Positions 29,244 to 37,650 of a stretch of 64,000 bases of DNA are shown here, piece after piece. The position numbers were made by a program, and so were the translations under genes. This DNA is from Natrinema longum. Lineage in GTDB: Archaea; Halobacteriota; Halobacteria; Halobacteriales; Natrialbaceae. The DNA lies in contig NZ_CP071463.1 of NCBI RefSeq assembly GCF_017352095.1, positions 186,001 through 250,000 of the forward strand, written 5' to 3'. The notes beneath the pieces are model-generated. The model searched no databases, had not been told where the DNA came from, and saw only the letters and a program-made list of their open reading frames with translations. Every line of letters starts with the position of its first letter. The stretch's first letter is position 1.

Positions 29244-31268
29244 ATGCCCGGAAACACCAGTCCCAGTCTCGAGGACATCGACGAGATCAGCCACGAACCC
29301 AGCCGTGAGTTCGTCGAATCGACCAACGTGTACGACTTCATGCAAACGTATGGGATCGACGACTACGAAGAACTGATCGAACGGACGACGACGGAACTGG
29401 CTGGCGAACCCGAAAGCGGCGTCGACTGGTTCTGGGACGAACTGGTCGACTACCTCGACATCGAATTCTACGAGGAGTACGACGAGGTCCGAGACGACAG
29501 CGCGGGGCCGCAGTTCTCCGACTGGTACGTCGATGGCGAACTCAACATCGCCCACAACGTCGTGGACCGGCACGCCGCGGTCGACAACGACCGCCGGAAC
29601 AACGTCGCCACGATCTGGGAAGGCGAGGACGGCGAGGTTCGGGAGATAACGTACCACGAACTCCACCGCCAGTCCAATCAGGTCGCGAACGCGCTCGAGG
29701 AACGCGGTATCGGAACGGGCGACACCGTCGGGCTCTACATGCCGATGGTACCCGAGGTCGTCTCGATCCTCTATGGCTGTTTCAAGGTCGGCGCGATCGC
29801 GGTCCCGATCTTCTCGGGCTTTGGCGTCGATGCGGCGGCAACGCGGATCGCGGACGCCGAGTGCTCGGTGCTGTTCACCGGCGACGGATTCTACCGCCGC
29901 GGCGACCCGGTCTTCCTCAAATCGGCCGCCGACGAGGCCATCGAAGAGGCGGGCCACGTCACGGAGACGATCGTCTTCGATCGACTGGGATCGAGCAGTA
30001 AAACCAGCGAACGCGAAATTCCCTGGACCGACGACCGCGACGAGTGGTGGGCCGACGCCGTCGAAAGCCGGGACGACGACTACGAGACGAAGTCACTCGA
30101 CTCGAGCCAGGAGTCGATGCTCCTCTATTCGTCGGGGACGACCGGGAAGCCGAAAGGCATCGTCCACACGCACGCGGGCGTGCAAGTCCAGTGTCCGAAG
30201 GAGGTCTACTTCGGCATGGACCTCAAACCCGGGGACCGGTTTTTCTGGGTCAGCGACATCGGCTGGATGATGGGGCCGTGGTCCCTGATCGGCACCCACA
30301 CCTTCGGTGGGACCGTCTTCATGTACGAGGGCGCGCCAGACCACCCCGAACCCGACCGCTTCTGGGAGATGATCGATCGCCACAAACTCACCCAGTTTGG
30401 CATCTCGCCGACCGCGATCCGCGCGCTGCGAAAGCACGGGGACGAGTGGCTGTCCGGCCACGACCTCTCGAGCCTGCGGATCCTGGGCTCGACGGGCGAA
30501 CCGTGGGATCCCGAGTCCTGGCACTGGTTCTACGAGAACGTCGGCAACAGTGAGGCCCCGATCATCAACATCTCCGGCGGGACCGAGATCTGTGGCTGCT
30601 TCCTGATGCCGATGCCGACCGAACCGCTGAAACCCTGTACGCTCGGCGGCCCCGGACTCGGGATGGATATCGACGTCGTCGACCGCGATGGCACCTCCGT
30701 CAAAGAGCACAACGAACGCGGCTACCTCGTCGCTCGCGACTCCTGTCCCTCGATGACGAAGTCGCTCTGGTCGGGCGACGAGCGCTATCTCGAGGAGTAC
30801 TGGTCGACCTTCGAGGACATGTGGAACCACGGTGACTGGGCCCAGAAGGACGCGGACGGCTTCTGGTTCCTCCACGGTCGGGCCGACGACACGCTCAACG
30901 TGGCCGGCCGCAAGGTCGGTCCGGCGGAGGTCGAAGGTGCGCTCATCGACCACGAGGCCGTCAACCAAGCGGCGGCCATCGGCGCGCCCGACGACACCAC
31001 CGGCACCGCCGTCGTCGCCTACGTCGTCCTCGAGGAGGGCGTCGACGAAACGGACGCCCTTCGCGAGGAACTGCGCGCCCAGGTCGGCGAGGAACTCGGG
31101 AAACCGTTCCGCCCGCGCGAAGTGCTCTTCGTCGACGAGTTCCCCAAGACCCAGTCGGGCAAGATCATCCGCCGAGCCATCCAGGCGACGTACACGGGTG
31201 AGGACCTCGGGGACATGAGCAGCATCGAGAACCCCGGCGCACTCGAGGAACTCGAGGACGCGAGATAG
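29244..31268 (+). CDS. acs: acetyl-CoA synthetase (AMP-forming acyl-CoA ligase)
   Basis: A 674-residue ANL-family enzyme that activates acetate or a short acid to its CoA thioester through an acyl-adenylate. The N-terminal ACAS helix region (about residues 30-110) is present. The P-loop-like YSSGTTGKPKG starts at residue 295, followed by the GWMMGP segment, NISGGTEICG, the hinge GRADDTLNVAGRKVGPAEVE and the catalytic Lys640 in KTQSGKIIRR. Length is normal for acs. I used ATG 29244; a GTG at 29238 would add two residues. Propionate or another acid is possible as substrate. Confidence 0.88.
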   Translation: MPGNTSPSLEDIDEISHEPSREFVESTNVYDFMQTYGIDDYEELIERTTTELAGEPESGVDWFWDELVDYLDIEFYEEYDEVRDDSAGPQFSDWYVDGELNIAHNVVDRHAAVDNDRRNNVATIWEGEDGEVREITYHELHRQSNQVANALEERGIGTGDTVGLYMPMVPEVVSILYGCFKVGAIAVPIFSGFGVDAAATRIADAECSVLFTGDGFYRRGDPVFLKSAADEAIEEAGHVTETIVFDRLGSSSKTSEREIPWTDDRDEWWADAVESRDDDYETKSLDSSQESMLLYSSGTTGKPKGIVHTHAGVQVQCPKEVYFGMDLKPGDRFFWVSDIGWMMGPWSLIGTHTFGGTVFMYEGAPDHPEPDRFWEMIDRHKLTQFGISPTAIRALRKHGDEWLSGHDLSSLRILGSTGEPWDPESWHWFYENVGNSEAPIINISGGTEICGCFLMPMPTEPLKPCTLGGPGLGMDIDVVDRDGTSVKEHNERGYLVARDSCPSMTKSLWSGDERYLEEYWSTFEDMWNHGDWAQKDADGFWFLHGRADDTLNVAGRKVGPAEVEGALIDHEAVNQAAAIGAPDDTTGTAVVAYVVLEEGVDETDALREELRAQVGEELGKPFRPREVLFVDEFPKTQSGKIIRRAIQATYTGEDLGDMSSIENPGALEELEDAR

Positions 31269-31429
31269 CACGGGGAGTCGTCCCGGAGTTCGGGAGCCGA
31301 ATCGAAAACCACGCGTTGCGAGGGGCGAGTTCACTGCCGTTTCGTGGGTCGTTTTACTGGAATGCAAACTGCTACGAATACGGCCGTGAGCCCCGCGTCC
31401 GGATTTAATTCGGGTGTGCTCTCCGCCTA

Positions 31430-31445
31430 GTAACCTTTAAAACAA
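31430..31445 (+). promoter_or_regulatory. dnaK promoter (TATA box)
   Basis: CTTTAAAACAAAG contains a clear archaeal TATA (TTTAAAAC at about 31434-31441) about 30 bases before the dnaK ATG. Heat-shock induction is expected from family knowledge, but no heat-shock element can be shown here. Confidence 0.55.
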
Positions 31446-31468
31446 AGTGCGCACAATACCCGTCCACG

Positions 31469-33406
31469 ATGGCCAGCAACAAGATTCTCGGAATCGACCT
31501 CGGGACGACGAACAGCGCGTTCGCGGTGATGGAAGGTGGCGATCCGGAAATCATCGTCAACGCCGAAGGCGAACGGACGACGCCCTCCGTCGTCGCCTTT
31601 ACCGACGACGAGCGACTCGTCGGGAAACCGGCGAAGAACCAGGCGATCCAGAACCCCGAAAAGACGATCGCGTCGATCAAGCGCCACATCGGCGAAGAGG
31701 ACTACACGGTAGAGATCGAGGGCGAGGAGTACACGCCCGAAGAGATCTCGGCGATGATCCTCCAGAAGATCAAACGCGACGCCGAGGACTATCTCGGCGA
31801 CGAGGTCGAAAAGGCCGTCATCACGGTTCCCGCGTACTTCTCCGATCGACAGCGCCAGGCGACCAAAGACGCCGGCGAAATCGCCGGCTTCGAGGTCGAG
31901 CGCATCATCAACGAGCCGACGGCCGCGTCGATGGCCTACGGCCTCGAGGACGATCAGGATCAGACCGTCCTCGTCTACGACCTCGGTGGCGGTACTTTCG
32001 ACGTCTCGATTCTCGATCTCGGCGGCGGCGTCTACGAGGTCGTCGCGACCAACGGCGACAACGACCTCGGTGGCGACGACTGGGACGAGGCGATCATCGA
32101 CTGGCTCGCCGACGAATTCGAGGCCGAACACGGGATCGACCTCCGCGAGGACCGCCAGGCCCTCCAGCGGCTCAAAGACGCCGCCGAGGAGGCCAAGATC
32201 GAACTCTCCTCGCGCAAGGAAACCGAGATCAACCTCCCGTTCATTACCGCGACCGACGACGGGCCGATCCACTTGGAGGAGTCGATGACTCGCGCCAAGT
32301 TCGAGTCGCTCACCCAGGACCTGATCGATCGCACCGTCGAACCGACCGAGCAGGCACTCGAGGACGCGGGTTACGACGAGGACGAGATCGACGAAGTCCT
32401 CCTGGTCGGTGGCTCGACCCGGATGCCCCAGGTCGCCGAGAAGGTCGAGGAACTGACGGGCAAGGAGCCCCAGAAGAACGTCAACCCCGACGAGGCCGTC
32501 GCGCTGGGCGCGGCGATCCAGGGCGGCGTGCTGGGCGGCGAGGTCGACGACATCGTCCTGCTCGACGTGACGCCGCTCTCGCTGGGTATCGAGGTCAAGG
32601 GCGGCCTCTTCGAGCGCCTCATCGAGAAGAACACGACGATCCCGACCGAGGAGTCGAAGATCTTCACCACCGCAGCGGACAACCAGACCACCGTGCAGGT
32701 CCGGGTCTTCCAGGGTGAACGCGAACTGGCCGAAGAAAACGAACTACTCGGCGAGTTCCACCTGACCGGGATCCCGCCGGCACCCGCAGGCACCCCACAG
32801 ATCGAGGTCACGTTCTCGATCGACGAGAACGGTATCGTCAACGTCAGCGCCGAAGACAAAGGCAGCGGCACCACCGAAGAGATCACCATCGAGGGCGGTG
32901 CCGGTCTCTCCGACGAGCAGATCGAGCAGATGCAGGAGGAAGCCGAGAAACACGCCGAGGAGGACCAGCAAAAGCGCCAGCGGATCGAGGCCCGCAACGC
33001 CGCCGAGGCGACGATTCAGCGCGCCGAGACGCTGCTCGAGGAGAACGACGAGCAGGTCGACGACGACCTGCGTGGTGACATCGAGGCCGCGATCGAGGAT
33101 CTAGAGGAGACGATCGACGACGACGATGCCGACGCCGAGGCCATCGAGTCCGCGACCGAAGCCCTGAGCGAGGAACTCCAGGAGATCGGCAAACAGATCT
33201 ACCAGGAGGCCGGTGCGGGCGGCGCTGCTGGCGGTGCCGCAGGTGCAGGCGCGGCAGGCGCTGGCGGTGCTGCGGGTGCAGGCCCTGGTGGCATGGGCGG
33301 CGGTCCGAACCCCGGTCCCGACGCCGGCGCTGCCGGCGACGAGGGCGAGGAGTTCGTCGACGCCGACTTCGAGGACGTCGACTTCGAGGAAGACGACGAG
33401 GAGTAA
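31469..33406 (+). CDS. dnaK: chaperone DnaK (Hsp70)
   Basis: A 645-residue Hsp70 that folds proteins through ATP-driven cycles with DnaJ and GrpE. The nucleotide-binding domain starts [12 protein letters not shown] (about residues 7-18) and contains [19 protein letters not shown], the phosphate-2 motif [14 protein letters not shown] and the adenosine motif [11 protein letters not shown]. The linker [14 protein letters not shown] and substrate-binding beta domain follow, then a helical lid and a Gly/Ala-rich tail with an acidic end ([13 protein letters not shown]). The gene is complete. dnaJ lies about 4.2 kb downstream because a mobile region sits between them. Confidence 0.97.
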   Translation: MASNKILGIDLGTTNSAFAVMEGGDPEIIVNAEGERTTPSVVAFTDDERLVGKPAKNQAIQNPEKTIASIKRHIGEEDYTVEIEGEEYTPEEISAMILQKIKRDAEDYLGDEVEKAVITVPAYFSDRQRQATKDAGEIAGFEVERIINEPTAASMAYGLEDDQDQTVLVYDLGGGTFDVSILDLGGGVYEVVATNGDNDLGGDDWDEAIIDWLADEFEAEHGIDLREDRQALQRLKDAAEEAKIELSSRKETEINLPFITATDDGPIHLEESMTRAKFESLTQDLIDRTVEPTEQALEDAGYDEDEIDEVLLVGGSTRMPQVAEKVEELTGKEPQKNVNPDEAVALGAAIQGGVLGGEVDDIVLLDVTPLSLGIEVKGGLFERLIEKNTTIPTEESKIFTTAADNQTTVQVRVFQGERELAEENELLGEFHLTGIPPAPAGTPQIEVTFSIDENGIVNVSAEDKGSGTTEEITIEGGAGLSDEQIEQMQEEAEKHAEEDQQKRQRIEARNAAEATIQRAETLLEENDEQVDDDLRGDIEAAIEDLEETIDDDDADAEAIESATEALSEELQEIGKQIYQEAGAGGAAGGAAGAGAAGAGGAAGAGPGGMGGGPNPGPDAGAAGDEGEEFVDADFEDVDFEEDDEE

Positions 33407-33698
33407 CAGTAACTCTCCGGGCGTTGTCTGACGACCCCGAGTTCGATTCCGTTCGAATCTCGGCTACACGTTCGCTCGAGCGCGGTGACGGAATCGGGAC
33501 CGACGTTTTGGTTACCTCCGGCGGTCGTGACTTCCGCGTGGATTTCCTCCGAAACCGACTCGATTCGCTCGGTCACCATCGAGTCCCTCTTCGGTCGAGA
33601 CGCTGTCGACGTACGTCGATTTCTTCGAGAATTAGAATCGAGGGTCTGTTTGTATTTCTGAGGAGGACATATTTCAGCCATTCCGATAAGTAGCAAAT

Positions 33699-33797
33699 AT
33701 GTCTACCCGCCGGTCTCTGCTCGCTTCGATGGGTGGCCTCTCCACCGCGACGCTCGCCGGTTGTTCTATTCCCACCAGTACCCCCGACATACCATAG
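33699..33797 (+). pseudogene. 5' part of a small Tat lipoprotein gene, cut by the insertion
   Basis: MSTRRSLLASMGGLSTATLA followed by GCSIPTSTPDIP and a stop. TRRSLL is a Tat motif and LAGC is a lipobox, so it encodes only a signal peptide and a few mature residues. The frame ends exactly where IS-like terminal sequence begins (GACATA at 33786-33791). A plausible 3' part in the same direction starts at 37116 on the far side of the insertion. Confidence 0.7.
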
Positions 33798-33821
33798 ATA
33801 GAGCGTGTCATAGAATCCATC

Positions 33822-34838
33822 TCATAATATCTCACAGCCCGGATCGTTTCCTCGCTCGTAGTTGGTGATGGCAACGCCGAGTCGTAGACAGAGCGCAACA
33901 AATACTTCTGTTCGTGCGTGAACCCGGCCTCGGGCGCGGACATGCCCGAGGCAGCAGTCCTTGACCGCGTCGTTGGTTCGTTCGACGCCTGTCCGGTTGT
34001 TGTACGTCTCGTTCAAGATAGATTGCTTCAGCTGAACATCCTCGTTATGTTCCTCGATGCGATTTTCGACCCTGTACCCGATGTCTTTCGGGTCGTCAGT
34101 GTTTCGTGGATTGTACGGAGCGATTGGCACGACCCCTGCGGCCAGCAGGTGGTCGTGCCAATCAAGGACGTCGTAGGCGTTGTCTCCGAGCATCCAGACC
34201 GGCGTACCGACGGCGATGCGCGTCACGCGTGACGCGCTCGCCGTCTCTTGAGATGCTTGCTTGGATTGGGTGAATTCCGCTGCAATTAGGATCTTTGAAC
34301 CGGTTGAGACGATTGTACAACCGAAGCCGTAGTAGTACTCCTCGGCTGTTGGGTCGTAGTTCCACGATGCAGCGTCGTTGTACTGGATCGCCTTGACATG
34401 GGTTGAATCGATAGAGTATGTTAAGTCGAGCAGGCCGCGGACAGCGGCCTGCTCGATGAGCCTGTCGAAGACATCGTCAACAATGTGTTCGAGGTCGGTG
34501 AGAAATCGATCAATCGTGTCTCTAGATGGCGGTTTGTCGAGTCCGCAGTAATACCAGACAAGACCGTTCTGAAGTTCTCGTGTAACTGGGCGCGTACCGT
34601 AGACATCCCCGTAGTAGCAGTGCAGAAAGCCACGAAAGAGATCCGGTGGCTAATGCACTCGTGTTCGCCCCCGGCGAGCGGGGGCGAACACGTCGTACTC
34701 CAACAGAAACTCGAACGCAAGATGATCAAACAGCAGTACTGTCTCGGTAGCCGCCGCATCCAAGAAGTCGTCTACCGAAGCTACGTCTTGCAGGGTGTTG
34801 GTACTGCTGGATACGGTTTCCAAACCCTGCGGCCTCCT
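33822..34838 (-). pseudogene. DDE transposase (IS4/IS5-like haloarchaeal type), damaged
   Basis: A single frame can be followed from about 34838 to the stop at 33822: SVDDFLDAAATETVLLFDHL, LLEYDVFAPARRGRTRVH, then an in-frame TAG (34650-34652), then PPDLFRGFLHCYYGDVYG and onward. The first Asp is in YSIDSTHVKAIQ, the second in MLGDNAYD, and the Glu in the Y-2-R-3-E-6-K signature (YNNRTGVERTNDAVK). Near 34222-34245, QETASASRVTRIAVG appears to carry two compensating one-base indels relative to the expected QETAMRVTRDALAVG. The N-terminal start is lost. The protein is inactive unless the amber codon is read through. Confidence 0.8.
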
Positions 34839-34907
34839 ATCGGAGTCTTTCTATAATATAATCTAATAGGAGATGTGGCAAAGATTTATAATTAGCAAGG
34901 ATAAAAT

Positions 34908-35651
34908 ATGAGTGTAGTCATGAAAGAAGTCTATAATGGTGTGAATAGGCGTAGTGTTCTTAAATCAGCTAGCGGTCTTATTGGTGGCAGTCTTATGGCT
35001 GGCTCCGCCGCTGCGGCAAAGGACAAGAAAGCGATTGGCAATCAGAAGTCTAATAAGTTCGAAAAACTCACAGATTCAATCACGGTCGCCAACGGTAAGG
35101 CAAAAGTGAAAGGTCAGGCGAACGCACTCGGGAAGGAAAAGGCGAAACGTCGGACATCTGGGAAGGAAAAAGTCGAGATCTCTGCTAACGGGAAATCGCT
35201 CACATTCACTGTCCAAAAAATTGTTAAACAAATGAATAAGGGTGTAGAAAAAGGATACTGGAAAATAAAAGAGAGTGCTGGCGAACTTGACATTGATCTA
35301 ACCGAAAAAGGGCGTAGTGAATTTTTCAAGAGTGACAACAATCGGCAAGGTGAGGTGCGGATCCAAAGCCACTGTAATGGGAAATCAGAGATTAACGGCG
35401 ACGTGGCCTATCTTGGTGACGACGCTGTCGATGAGATTCAGTGGGGAAGCGTATTAACTGCCGGCACCTTCACTATCGCTACTGCGATCGCCGCCTATTT
35501 TGGAGCAACTGCATTGGCGCCGGTTGTGATGGCAGCGGCAGCCGTCCTCGCGACAGTGACTGCGGCCTATATCGGTTTAACTAATGAAGGATGTGGCATT
35601 AAAATTGGGACTGATTCAGATGTCGTATCTTCACAGCATTGTGACTGCTAA
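34908..35651 (+). CDS. Tat-exported protein with hydrophobic segment and Cys tail, candidate archaeocin
   Basis: A 247-residue precursor. The Tat signal NRRSVLKSASGLIGG is at about residues 13-27, with an AxA-like cleavage region at AGSAAAA. A Lys-rich polar middle (about 40-150) follows, unusually basic for a haloarchaeal protein. The C-terminal quarter has a long Gly/Ala-rich hydrophobic stretch (TAGTFTIATAIAAYFGATAL to ATVTAAYIGL, about residues 181-224) and then GCGIKIG...HCDC. Four Cys (SHC, GC, HC, DC) could form disulfides. A leader plus hydrophobic, Cys-closed peptide resembles halocin precursors, but no halocin C8 similarity is evident. A TATA (tttataatt, 34885) lies 20-25 bases upstream. 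Confidence 0.75.
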   Translation: MSVVMKEVYNGVNRRSVLKSASGLIGGSLMAGSAAAAKDKKAIGNQKSNKFEKLTDSITVANGKAKVKGQANALGKEKAKRRTSGKEKVEISANGKSLTFTVQKIVKQMNKGVEKGYWKIKESAGELDIDLTEKGRSEFFKSDNNRQGEVRIQSHCNGKSEINGDVAYLGDDAVDEIQWGSVLTAGTFTIATAIAAYFGATALAPVVMAAAAVLATVTAAYIGLTNEGCGIKIGTDSDVVSSQHCDC

Positions 35652-35703
35652 GATTGGTACTTCCCAACCGACGTAATCAGCTGAATCGTATCGACGAGTT
35701 GTC

Positions 35704-36057
35704 ATGAGAAGGTCTGCGTCTGGATGTGTTCAGCATCTGTTTACAGCCGTCATCCGACCGCGAAAGGGTGGGCGCGACCTACTCGAACAGTTCACATTCC
35801 AGACGTTCTGTGGCTGGATTCGCCATGAAGTAGAAGCAGAGGTAGCGTGGCGGTGGAAGATCGAGACGAACGTATCGGCGTCCCGACGCGTACGCTCCGG
35901 TCACGGGCTGACGGTCAGCCCGCGACCTTGGGCCGGCAAGTCTTCAGTAACAGCACTCGTCAGAAACCGCTTCAACTCCCTCCTTCACGCTGAGGTCAAC
36001 ACTCAGTCTTCAGCGTACCTAAATACTTTATACGTTCCACATCAAAATCAAATATGA
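35704..36057 (+). other. unassigned ORF in the cargo, doubtful
   Basis: The 400 bases between the two cargo genes contain an open frame of 117 codons from ATG 35704 (MRRSASGCVQHLFTAVIRPR...). It is basic and Arg/Trp/Ser-rich, unlike haloarchaeal cytosolic proteins, and has no motif I know. The segment has higher GC than both neighbouring genes and may be a relic of another element. Its end overlaps the next start, and the TATA for the next gene lies inside it. Confidence 0.2.
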
Positions 36058-36953
36058 AATATAATACCGAAAGCTCGGTAGTTTCACCGGATGGATTGGG
36101 TCCTCGATTCGGCGTGCTCGTCGGCAGCTACGTAGCCGCGCTGATTGCGCCGACGCTTACTTTGTTCACTGTGGAGTATTTGGGCTTGCGCAGCAAAGTG
36201 CTTGCATTCGCCGTTCTAGGAACGATCGGTATTACTATTGGTTCCGGGACGGCATTCCTAACAACCGACAACGGACAAATAGCCTCTTGGCTGAACTCAG
36301 GTTGGGTAGCCTGGCTCTTCCCGCTTCTCGGACTCGTTCCAATGATGGCTTACCATTTTAGTGTCCTCGAGGTGGTCGCTGTCTATCTCATCGACCCGGC
36401 TGCCATCCCTGTGTCAAGTCTCGTCGGTGCGACCGGGTTCCTACTCGGGATTGTCGCAGCTGGGGCAGGTGAGATCGCCATACGAGCGGCCCGTAATCGG
36501 GTTGCGTCTTCCGCTATCGCATCCGAGAATGTCCTAATAGAATGGACTTCCAGGTGGCCGCGGGGTCACAAAATAAAGGTGCAGATATTCACCATGGTCA
36601 CTGGATTGGTCCTAGTTGGGCTACTTTCATTTTGGTATCCTCCATATCTGACTGTGTTAACTGCTCTCGTTGTCGTCACACTTGTTGGTACAACAAACAC
36701 ACTGCTGTCTGATAGAGCGTATAAGCTTACTCCGGTTGGGTTAGAGCAGCGTCGGAGTGGAAGTGGAAAATTGTTAACCTGGCATCAATTTATACCAAAG
36801 TCACAGATAAAATACTTTACAGTATCAGAGAACGATGTAATATTACATCGATCAGGTCTTTTACCGAGTATTCGATTCGACCGAAACGATCTCCGGTTTG
36901 ATGACGAAGAAATAATCAATAATCTCGAAGAATACCTTAATAGACGAGAATAA
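36054..36953 (+). CDS. multi-pass membrane protein with PH-like C-terminal domain, possible immunity protein
   Basis: A 299-residue protein. Hydrophobic helices lie at about residues 20-45, 48-70, 82-112, 120-143 and 178-222 (two helices). The C-terminal 75 residues form an alternating beta pattern ending in a helix (YKLTPVGLEQRRSG, IKYFTVSENDVILH, IRFDRNDLRFDDEE), like bacterial PH-type membrane-associated domains. TATA (ctttatacg, about 36023-36031) is 25-30 bases before the ATG, so it has its own leaderless promoter. It is the only other sizeable gene in the insertion. A role as self-protection against the exported peptide is a guess from proximity. Confidence 0.7.
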   Translation: MKYNTESSVVSPDGLGPRFGVLVGSYVAALIAPTLTLFTVEYLGLRSKVLAFAVLGTIGITIGSGTAFLTTDNGQIASWLNSGWVAWLFPLLGLVPMMAYHFSVLEVVAVYLIDPAAIPVSSLVGATGFLLGIVAAGAGEIAIRAARNRVASSAIASENVLIEWTSRWPRGHKIKVQIFTMVTGLVLVGLLSFWYPPYLTVLTALVVVTLVGTTNTLLSDRAYKLTPVGLEQRRSGSGKLLTWHQFIPKSQIKYFTVSENDVILHRSGLLPSIRFDRNDLRFDDEEIINNLEEYLNRRE

Positions 36954-36999
36954 AGTGACACGGATCCGCCCCATAGCGTGATAACCCTGCCTCACGGAG

Positions 37000-37089
37000 C
37001 GTCTTCTTGTCCTGTGCTTTCGCCTCGCCGTCGCTATCACAAACTACGAACGCGGAGACAATCCAGGAAACACGATCATCACGATGTGA
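37000..37089 (+). pseudogene. C-terminal fragment of a related transposase, opposite orientation
   Basis: The reading RLLVLCFRLAVAITNYERGD followed by NPGNTIITM and a stop at 37087-37089 corresponds to the C-terminus of the 33822 transposase (VALCLRLGVAITNYERGNDPG). It is on the plus strand with its 3' end pointing outward, mirroring the left copy. About 27 codons survive. The sequence diverges from the left copy, so it is not a recent duplicate. Confidence 0.75.
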
Positions 37090-37115
37090 GAAGATTTCTA
37101 TGATACCCTCTATAT

Positions 37116-37400
37116 ATGTCTAACGGTAGTGATGAACGGCACGTCTTCGCAGTCTCTGTTACCAACGAGAACGACGGAACGATATTCGAGGAGGAGTTCG
37201 ATCTCGGTCCGAATACGGTCGATGAGAATCTGGTGATCGAAGGAACGCCTGCGACGATCTCGGTCACGATCGACGACAGAGAACCCGTGACTTTTGCATG
37301 GGATCCAGAAGCAGGTGCCGGTGACCATTCCGGAGAGTGCCAAGAGGGGACGTCCACCAGCGTGAGTCTCTGTTACGATCAGCAAGACGGGGAGGTTTGA
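37116..37400 (+). pseudogene. 3' part of a small extracellular (lipo)protein gene
   Basis: MSNGSDERHVFAVSVTNEND continues through GTIFEEEFDLGPNTVDENLV and ends with two Cys (GECQEG and LCYDQQ). The pattern, a short acidic Ig-like beta domain with 'VSVTNENDGTIFEEEF', is typical of mature domains of small haloarchaeal Tat lipoproteins. It lacks a signal peptide. The signal and lipobox in the same direction are found at 33699-33797 on the other side of the insertion. The ATG at 37116 lies within the element end, so translation may be accidental. Confidence 0.6.
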
Positions 37401-37650
37401 AACAGTTGTACGGATGTGAGACGGCTCGGAGGACGTAGGTTACTGCCAACTCTGTTTCTCCCATGAGTAGCGTTTTGCGGTGGAAGTGCAAGCGCAGCAT
37501 CCGCGAGCGAACGAAGTGAGCGAGCGGCCTTTTTAGCGTAGATTTTTGCGCCGAGCGGTGAGCGAGTGAAACGAGCGAACCCGAGGCGTAAAAAGGTACT
37601 TGTGGAACGTTCGTTTCAAGTGTCTCAACCGAGTAACGGTGGAACAACGA

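Larger units (their letters stand above)
33786..37120. mobile_element. composite-transposon-like insertion between dnaK and dnaJ
   Basis: The outer ends are inverted copies: CATAGATAGAGCGTGTCATA at the left (about 33793-33812) and, on the complementary strand, CATATATAGAGGGTATCATA at the right (about 37097-37116), both continuing with GAA. The left side is a nearly full IS copy (transposase reading left), and the right side a C-terminal fragment of a related transposase reading right. Between them, about 34870-36960 is visibly AT-richer than neighbouring genes and encodes an exported candidate bacteriocin and a membrane protein. No target duplication is obvious. Confidence 0.65.

Noticed and set aside
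34908-35651. The island's exported protein as a halocin C8 homologue
   Set aside because: The C-terminal sequence lacks the many-Cys pattern of halocin C8. Only the general design is shared, so no such name is given.
37505-37580. GAGCGA-rich repeats before dnaJ as a CRISPR-like or regulatory array
   Set aside because: Short, irregular and of a kind common in haloarchaeal intergenic DNA. No defined spacing or symmetry.
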